Assembly: GCA_041742235.1 (NCBI GenBank)
Contig: JBGSJA010000315.1
Location: forward strand, 1 to 9,298
Source: BOKV01 sp041742235
Lineage (GTDB): Bacteria > Pseudomonadota > Alphaproteobacteria > Rhizobiales > Rhizobiaceae
Reading direction: 5' to 3'
DNA length: 9,298 bases
Positions within the stretch are counted from its first letter, which is position 1. Every line of letters begins with the position of its first letter. This document shows, one piece after another, positions 5,262-9,298 of this stretch. The notes under the pieces are model-generated. The model was not told the DNA's origin and searched no databases. It worked only from the letters and a program-made list of their open reading frames with translations. The position numbers and the translations under genes are program-made.

Positions 5262-6131
5262 ATGAGTCTCAAGGGAAAGACGATCTTCATCTCGGGCGGC
5301 AGCCGCGGCATCGGACTCGCCATCGCCCTGCGCGCCGCAGCCGACGGGGCAAACATCACCATCGCGGCCAAGACTTCCGAGCCGCATCCAAAATTGCCGG
5401 GCACCATCCACTCCGCCGCGCAGGAAATAGAGGAAGCCGGCGGGCGCGCCCTGCCCGTGCTTTGCGACATCCGCGACGAAGACCAGGTTTCCGAAGCGGT
5501 GCGCCAGACGGTCGAGACCTTCGGCGGCATCGACATCTGCATCAACAATGCAAGCGCCATCCAGCTTTCCGGTACGCTCGCCACCGACATGAAGCGCTTC
5601 GACCTTATGCACCAGATAAACACGCGCGGCACCTATCTCGTCTCGCGCACCTGCCTGCCGCATCTGTTGAAGTCGGACCATGCGCATATCCTCAACCTGT
5701 CGCCGCCGCTCGACATGAACCCGAAATGGTTCGCGCGCCACACCGCCTACACCATGGCGAAATACGGAATGTCGATGTGCGTGCTGGGCATGGCCGAGGA
5801 GTTCCGCGACGCCGGCGTCGGCGTCAATGCGCTGTGGCCGCTGACCGCCATCGACACCGCCGCGGTACGCAACGTACTGGGCGGCGACGCACTGGCAAAA
5901 ATGAGCCGGCTGCCCACCATCATGGCCGACGCGGCCCATGTGATCCTGTCTCGCGACCCGCGCGGCTGCACCGGCAATTTCTTCATCGACGAGGAAGTGC
6001 TGCGCGACCAGGGCGTGACCGACTTCTCGAAATACCAGCATCCTGACGCCGACGGTCTGGCAGCCGACTTCTTCGTGCCGGACGAAGTGTTCGAGCGCTC
6101 GCCGACCAAGGTTTTGAGGGGTGGTTACTGA
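5262..6131 (+). CDS. HSDL2-like short-chain dehydrogenase/reductase
   Basis: An NAD(P)-dependent Rossmann-fold oxidoreductase of the SDR superfamily, 289 residues. It shows the cofactor motif GGSRGIG (12-18), NNAS (95-98), N120, and the catalytic S147 (NLSPPL), Y163 and K167 (YTMAK). The segments AAKTSEPHPKLPGTI, NTRGTYL, YGMSMCVLGMAEEF, NALWPLTAI and TGNFFIDE closely resemble the N-terminal domain of eukaryotic HSDL2 as I remember it. The SCP2 lipid-carrier domain of animal HSDL2 is absent. The substrate is unknown, and a fatty-acyl or steroid-like compound is only a guess from the family name. GGAG lies 8 bases before the ATG. The gene follows the nucleoside hydrolase by 18 bases, yet no obvious pathway links the two. 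Confidence 0.93.
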   Translation: MSLKGKTIFISGGSRGIGLAIALRAAADGANITIAAKTSEPHPKLPGTIHSAAQEIEEAGGRALPVLCDIRDEDQVSEAVRQTVETFGGIDICINNASAIQLSGTLATDMKRFDLMHQINTRGTYLVSRTCLPHLLKSDHAHILNLSPPLDMNPKWFARHTAYTMAKYGMSMCVLGMAEEFRDAGVGVNALWPLTAIDTAAVRNVLGGDALAKMSRLPTIMADAAHVILSRDPRGCTGNFFIDEEVLRDQGVTDFSKYQHPDADGLAADFFVPDEVFERSPTKVLRGGY

Positions 6132-6138
6132 CTATTTT

Positions 6139-6167
6139 CTGACTTTTGTGTGCCCTTGGGGTATGCT
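6139..6167 (+). promoter_or_regulatory. Candidate promoter for the HdeD-like gene
   Basis: CTGACT (6139-6144), a 17-base spacer and TATGCT (6162-6167) lie in the 65-base gap after the dehydrogenase stop. A start near 6174 would leave a leader of about 23 bases ending in a strong ribosome site, ACGGAGG. This suggests the membrane protein can be expressed separately from the upstream pair. Confidence 0.42.
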
Positions 6168-6196
6168 CTCGCCAACGATTCTCCACGGAGGCGGTC

Positions 6197-6727
6197 ATGA
6201 GCAACTGGGTTTTCCTCGTCATATTGGGCGTCATCTCGGTCCTGGCCGGGCTGTTCGCCCTCCTCAACCCCTTTCCGGCATCGATAGCGGTCACGCAATT
6301 CGTCGGCATTGCCTTCCTCATCATCGGCGCGGGCGAGGTGATCGAAGCCTTCCGGTCGGAGAGCTGGGGCGGCAAGATCTGGGCGCTGCTTCTGGGCATC
6401 GTCGCCTTGCTGGTCGGCATCAACCTGCTCGGCGAGCCGCTGAGGGGCATGATCACGCTGTCTATGTTCCTGGCCGCGGCGTTCATCGTCTCCGGCATCT
6501 TCAAGCTGATCGTCGGCTGGCAAATCCATTTCGCGCAACTGCGCTTCGCGGTGCTGCTGTCGGGCCTGGTCTCTCTTCTGATCGGCATCATCATCTTCGC
6601 CAATTTCCCGGCATCGGCGGCAACGAGCCTCGGCTTGCTGCTCGGCATCGAGTTGCTGTCGAACGGGGTGAGCGCGATCGCGATGGGCTTCTCGCGCAGG
6701 ACCGGCGGCGTGCGGGCGGCGGCCTGA
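6197..6727 (+). CDS. HdeD/DUF308 family multi-pass membrane protein
   Basis: A 176-residue, very hydrophobic protein of the HdeD/DUF308 family. E. coli HdeD is an inner-membrane protein linked to acid resistance, but the biochemical role is unknown. Six membrane segments are apparent as three helical pairs, roughly at residues 4-24, 32-52, 62-80, 86-106, 115-135 and 140-165, separated by short loops. The short Arg-rich C-terminus (FSRRTGGVRAAA) is probably cytoplasmic. The start is ATG 6197, with GGAGG about six bases upstream. An ATG at 6146 in the same frame would add 17 residues but lies across the candidate promoter and lacks a ribosome site. Its stop is 3 bases from the end of the convergent CorA gene. 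Confidence 0.88.
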   Translation: MSNWVFLVILGVISVLAGLFALLNPFPASIAVTQFVGIAFLIIGAGEVIEAFRSESWGGKIWALLLGIVALLVGINLLGEPLRGMITLSMFLAAAFIVSGIFKLIVGWQIHFAQLRFAVLLSGLVSLLIGIIIFANFPASAATSLGLLLGIELLSNGVSAIAMGFSRRTGGVRAAA

Positions 6728-6730
6728 TCG

Positions 6731-7702
6731 TCAGAGCCAGTTGCGGTATTTGAAATACAGCAACGGCAAAACGGCCGAGATCACCATCAGGCCGATCGCC
6801 AGCGGGTAGCCGTAGCCCCATTGGAGCTCCGGCATGTACTCGAAATTCATGCCGTAGACCGAGGCAACCAGCGTCGGCGGCAGGAACACCACCGCGGCGA
6901 TCGAGAAGATCTTGATGATGTTGTTCTGCTCGATGTTGATGAGGCCGAGCGTTGCGTCGAGCAGGAAGGTGGTCTTCTGCGACAGGAAGTCGGTATGGTC
7001 GGCGAGCGAATGAATGTCGCGCGCCAGCGTCTTCAGCCGTTCGCGCAGCACCTTGTCCTTCTCCTGTGCCTGCATGGTCAGGGTGAGAAAGCCAGCAAGG
7101 CGGTCCAGCGTGACAAGGCTGTCGCGGATCGCCGATGACAGGTCGCCCTGGCGGCCGAGGTCGACCAGCACGCCTTCATAGCCGCGCCCCTTGGCCTTGA
7201 CCGCGCCGCGCAGTCCGAACACCTTGGACGAAACGATGTCGATATCGCGCGCCGTGCGCTCCAGCGTGTCGGCGAGCCGGTCTACGATCGTCTCCAGCAG
7301 CGTCATCAGGGTCTTGGCGGCTGTACCGCAACCCGCCCCTTCCTTTTGCGCCCGGACCTCGAACTGCTTGAAGGGCTTTGGCGTGTGGTAGCGAACCGTG
7401 ACCAGCCGGTTGCCGCCCAGCACGAACGTCACCGGCGCGAGGACGAAATCATCGTTTTCCGTGTTCGAGAGCACGAGCGCAGTCAGATAGATCGCGCCAT
7501 TGTACTCGTAGAGGCGCGAGGATATCTCGATCTCCGCCATCTCGTCGCGGGTCGGCACTTCCATGCCGGTGGCCTGCTCCACCAGCGTGTCTTCCTCGGG
7601 CGTCGGGTCGATGAGGTCGATCCACATCGCCTCCGCCGGGTTATCGAGCGGCATCTTGATCGGCAGCAGCCGGTCCCGGTCAGAGCGGTATCCGATGATC
7701 AA
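6731..7702 (-). CDS. corA: CorA-type divalent metal ion transporter
   Basis: CorA proteins are homopentameric inner-membrane channels for Mg2+ (some carry Co2+, Ni2+ or Zn2+). This 323-residue member has a soluble mixed N-terminal domain, a long charged helical region (about 125-260, stalk helix), a first membrane segment at about 262-282 (IIKIFSIAAVVFLPPTLVASV), the signature YGMN (283-286) with the loop NFEYMPEL, a second segment at about 301-317, and a basic tail KYRNWL. The start codon is TTG 7702. A GGGGA ribosome site lies 5 bases before it, overlaps the stop TAG of the upstream ymdB gene, and decides the start. An ATG 16 codons later has less support. Translational coupling to ymdB is likely. 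Ion preference cannot be assigned. Confidence 0.94.
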   Translation of the reverse strand: MIIGYRSDRDRLLPIKMPLDNPAEAMWIDLIDPTPEEDTLVEQATGMEVPTRDEMAEIEISSRLYEYNGAIYLTALVLSNTENDDFVLAPVTFVLGGNRLVTVRYHTPKPFKQFEVRAQKEGAGCGTAAKTLMTLLETIVDRLADTLERTARDIDIVSSKVFGLRGAVKAKGRGYEGVLVDLGRQGDLSSAIRDSLVTLDRLAGFLTLTMQAQEKDKVLRERLKTLARDIHSLADHTDFLSQKTTFLLDATLGLINIEQNNIIKIFSIAAVVFLPPTLVASVYGMNFEYMPELQWGYGYPLAIGLMVISAVLPLLYFKYRNWL

Positions 7703-7711
7703 GCTGGTCCC

Positions 7712-8527
7712 CTACCAAGGCATGACGTTCTGAAGGCGCGGGCCGATGCGCAGCGGTGCGATGCGCGTTGCAAGGCCGGTTGTGAGGTCGATATCGACGC
7801 CGATCCCGCAAATCGTCGCGGGCCCGCCGGCCGCCTCGAAACGGCCCTTCGGCAGCTTGGTCAGGAAGCGGTTCAGCGGCTCTTCCTTGTCCATGCCGAG
7901 CGAGGAATCATAGTCGCCGCACATGCCGGCATCGGAAATGAACGCGGTCCCGCCATTGAGGATGTGGTGGTCGGCGGTCGGGCAGTGCGTGTGGGTGCCG
8001 ACGACCAGCGAAACACGCCCGTCGACGAAATGCCCGAAACAGGCTTTCTCGCTGGTAGCCTCGGCATGGAAATCGATCACGATCGCATCGACGTCGCGGC
8101 CAAGCACCGTGCCGGCCAGCAGTTCCTCGCCGCACCGGAACGGATCGTCCAGCGAGGGCGACATGAAGGCGGAACCCATGATGTTGGCGACCATGACCCG
8201 CGCGCCGTTTCGCGCCTCGTAGATGTTGGCGCCGCGCCCCGGCGTTCCGGCGGGATAGTTCGCGGGGCGCAGGAAACGCTCGTGCCGGTCGGCGAAGACC
8301 AGCGCCTCGCGCTGGTCCCATACATGGTTGCCGGTGGTGATGACATCGGCGCCGGCGCCAAGCGTTTCCTCGACGATTGCCTCGGTGATTCCGAAGCCGC
8401 CAGCTGCGTTCTCGCCATTGACGATGACGAAGTCGAGTTTCCATGCCTCGATCATGCCGGGCAATGCAGAGCAGACTGCCTCGCGTCCGCTTTTCCCAAC
8501 CATGTCACCCAGGAAAAGCAGCCGCAT
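7712..8527 (-). CDS. ymdB: YmdB-type metallophosphoesterase (TIGR00282)
   Basis: This is a TIGR00282 family phosphoesterase. Bacillus subtilis YmdB is a dinuclear-metal phosphodiesterase acting on cyclic nucleotides such as 2',3'-cAMP and influences biofilm formation. The 271-residue protein keeps the metal and catalytic residues: D8 (FLGDMVGKSG), E39 and N40 (NGENAAGG), N67 and H68 (TGNHVWD), H154 (DFHAE), and H179 and H181 (GTHTHCPT). The start is ATG 8527, with GAGAGGG about seven bases upstream. An upstream in-frame ATG at 8560 would overlap the cyclo-ligase gene and has no site. The gene begins 11 bases after the cyclo-ligase stop and ends against the CorA ribosome site, so the three genes look co-transcribed. 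Confidence 0.94.
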   Translation of the reverse strand: MRLLFLGDMVGKSGREAVCSALPGMIEAWKLDFVIVNGENAAGGFGITEAIVEETLGAGADVITTGNHVWDQREALVFADRHERFLRPANYPAGTPGRGANIYEARNGARVMVANIMGSAFMSPSLDDPFRCGEELLAGTVLGRDVDAIVIDFHAEATSEKACFGHFVDGRVSLVVGTHTHCPTADHHILNGGTAFISDAGMCGDYDSSLGMDKEEPLNRFLTKLPKGRFEAAGGPATICGIGVDIDLTTGLATRIAPLRIGPRLQNVMPW

Positions 8528-8538
8528 TTCCAACCCTC

Positions 8539-9111
8539 TCAAAACTCGCGGTATCCGCACTCGGTCAGCACGGCGTGCATCCTTATGTCATGCGCACCGG
8601 CGGGAACCAAGTCCACTTCCTGCACGGAAAATGCGCAGCCAACAAGGCGCGGATCGCGGCCGTTTTCATGCAGGCGGGCGATGGCGCGGTCGTAGTGCCC
8701 GGCGCCATAACCGATACGGTTGCCCGCGGCGTCATAGGCCGCTAGCGGCATCAAAATGATTTGCGGTTCCAGCATCTCGGCGTCCGGCCCCGGCCCGAAT
8801 GTGCCAAAGCCGGTCGGCGCAAGCGGCGCGCCGGGGATGAGGGCGCGAAAGACGATGGTCTGCCGGTCGATCACCGCCGGCAAGCAAAGCCGGGCGCCAT
8901 TCAGGCGCAAGGCATCCATCAGCGGGCGAATGTCGATCTCGGATCGGATGGGCATGAAACCGGACACGATCGTGCCTGGCTCGAAACGGATGCTGTTGAC
9001 GCCATGGATCGCGGCCGCCATCGCCATCTCGATCCGCTCGACCGGATCGATGCCGTCGCGCCTAGCAAGCGCGTGCGCCCGGATTGCCGCCTTGTCGTTG
9101 CTGAATTGCAT
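8539..9111 (-). CDS. fau: 5-formyltetrahydrofolate cyclo-ligase
   Basis: This enzyme (5,10-methenyltetrahydrofolate synthetase) uses ATP to convert 5-formyl-THF to methenyl-THF and so returns an inhibitory folate to the one-carbon pool. The 190-residue protein has the family length. The diagnostic glycine-rich motif GNRIGYGAGHYDRAI is at 130-144, the substrate segment SEID at 57-60, and LARRDGI lies in the N-terminal helix. The start ATG 9111 is preceded by GGGA two bases away. The region upstream holds a 6S RNA candidate, the same linkage as ssrS-ygfA in many proteobacteria, so the enzyme gene may be transcribed by read-through from the RNA gene. E. coli names are ygfA or fau. Confidence 0.95.
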   Translation of the reverse strand: MQFSNDKAAIRAHALARRDGIDPVERIEMAMAAAIHGVNSIRFEPGTIVSGFMPIRSEIDIRPLMDALRLNGARLCLPAVIDRQTIVFRALIPGAPLAPTGFGTFGPGPDAEMLEPQIILMPLAAYDAAGNRIGYGAGHYDRAIARLHENGRDPRLVGCAFSVQEVDLVPAGAHDIRMHAVLTECGYREF

Positions 9112-9130
9112 TTTCCCACGATCCGGGAAT

Positions 9131-9280
9131 CGGCCGGATGGCCGAAGAGGGTGAAGCAGCGAGCCGCCTTGGCCGTCAGACGTTTCGATCCCGGGAACCT
9201 ACAACGTAGGTGGGCGCCGTGTGTCCGGACCCACGGGTCCGGTCAGGGACAGCTCCCTCAAGGATCGGTAAGGCCCCGGG
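9131..9280 (-). ncRNA. ssrS: 6S RNA (ssrS) candidate; ends approximate
   Basis: 6S RNA binds the housekeeping RNA polymerase by mimicking an open promoter and damps transcription in stationary phase. Read on the minus strand, the stretch has GGGAGCTGTCCCTGACCGG, resembling the 5' half of E. coli 6S. A perfect 8-base stem follows (CCGGACCC at 9242-9235 with GGGTCCGG at 9232-9225), then GGCGCCCACC and a 6-base hairpin ACCTAC/GTAGGT (9211-9197). CCTTG (9263-9259) can pair with CAAGG (9171-9167), and GGCC (9275-9272) with GGCC (9143-9140), closing a long rod. No protein frame fits. Its place upstream of the cyclo-ligase is the classic ssrS site. The ends, and the resemblance to alphaproteobacterial 6S, rest on memory rather than an alignment. 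Confidence 0.75.
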
Positions 9281-9298
9281 AATGCAGTTGTCCGGTCG

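Noticed and set aside
4245..6041. 598-codon open frame on the minus strand, and a 457-codon plus-strand frame at 4673-6046
   Set aside because: Both lie over the nucleoside hydrolase and dehydrogenase genes, which have clear family motifs. The translations are rich in Arg, His and Gly with no recognisable domain, typical of GC-rich shadow frames.
7346..8695. 449-codon plus-strand frame opposite corA, ymdB and the cyclo-ligase
   Set aside because: It spans three well-supported genes on the other strand, has no ribosome site or family motif, and its composition is that of a shadow frame.
9131..9144. CGGCC-GGAT-GGCCG hairpin near the 3' end of the 6S candidate, considered as an intrinsic terminator
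   Set aside because: No U tract follows on the minus strand, so there is no basis to call a terminator. It may be part of the 6S closing region or chance.
1..9298. CRISPR arrays, tRNA or rRNA genes, insertion sequences, prophage or defence islands
   Set aside because: I saw no regularly spaced repeats, no tRNA-like cloverleaf, no transposase or integrase motifs, and no defence proteins other than the toxin-antitoxin pair.

Overview
The window is high-GC DNA with the gene order of an alphaproteobacterial chromosome. It is probably from the Hyphomicrobiales, and a Phyllobacteriaceae/Mesorhizobium-like source is my inference. Three things support this: the yebC-ruvC-ruvA-ruvB order, a direct-repeat GTTC-N7-GTTC LexA box in front of ruvA, and a 6S-RNA-like sequence just upstream of a 5-formyltetrahydrofolate cyclo-ligase gene. 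It looks like a chromosomal backbone with one clear accessory insertion.

Left half, minus strand, read from right to left: yebC (TACO1 family), ruvC, a heme-dependent oxidative N-demethylase-like gene (DUF3445), ruvA, a VapBC-type toxin-antitoxin pair, then ruvB, which runs off the left edge. RuvA, RuvB and RuvC together branch-migrate and cut Holliday junctions. Two unrelated insertions split the usually compact ruvCAB order. A LexA-type SOS box lies between the DUF3445 gene and ruvA, so ruvA and everything downstream, including the toxin-antitoxin pair and ruvB, can plausibly be induced by DNA damage. The antitoxin gene also has a promoter and inverted repeat of its own in an AT-rich 62-base gap. 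Antitoxin/toxin and toxin/ruvB are each joined by a 4-base GTGA stop/start overlap.

Middle, plus strand: a nucleoside hydrolase and an HSDL2-like short-chain dehydrogenase form a two-gene unit, divergent from yebC. A small HdeD/DUF308 membrane protein follows with its own candidate promoter.

Right part, minus strand: a 6S RNA candidate, 5-formyltetrahydrofolate cyclo-ligase, a YmdB-type phosphodiesterase and a CorA-type metal transporter form a tight co-directional series that converges on the HdeD gene with only 3 bases between the two stop codons.

The most interesting item is the VapBC module wired between ruvA and ruvB. Its toxin stop codon overlaps the ruvB start, and an SOS box lies upstream, so a growth-arrest module may be coupled to recombinational repair. 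Whether this arrangement is new cannot be decided without a database search. There are no CRISPR arrays, tRNA or rRNA genes or insertion sequences that I can see.
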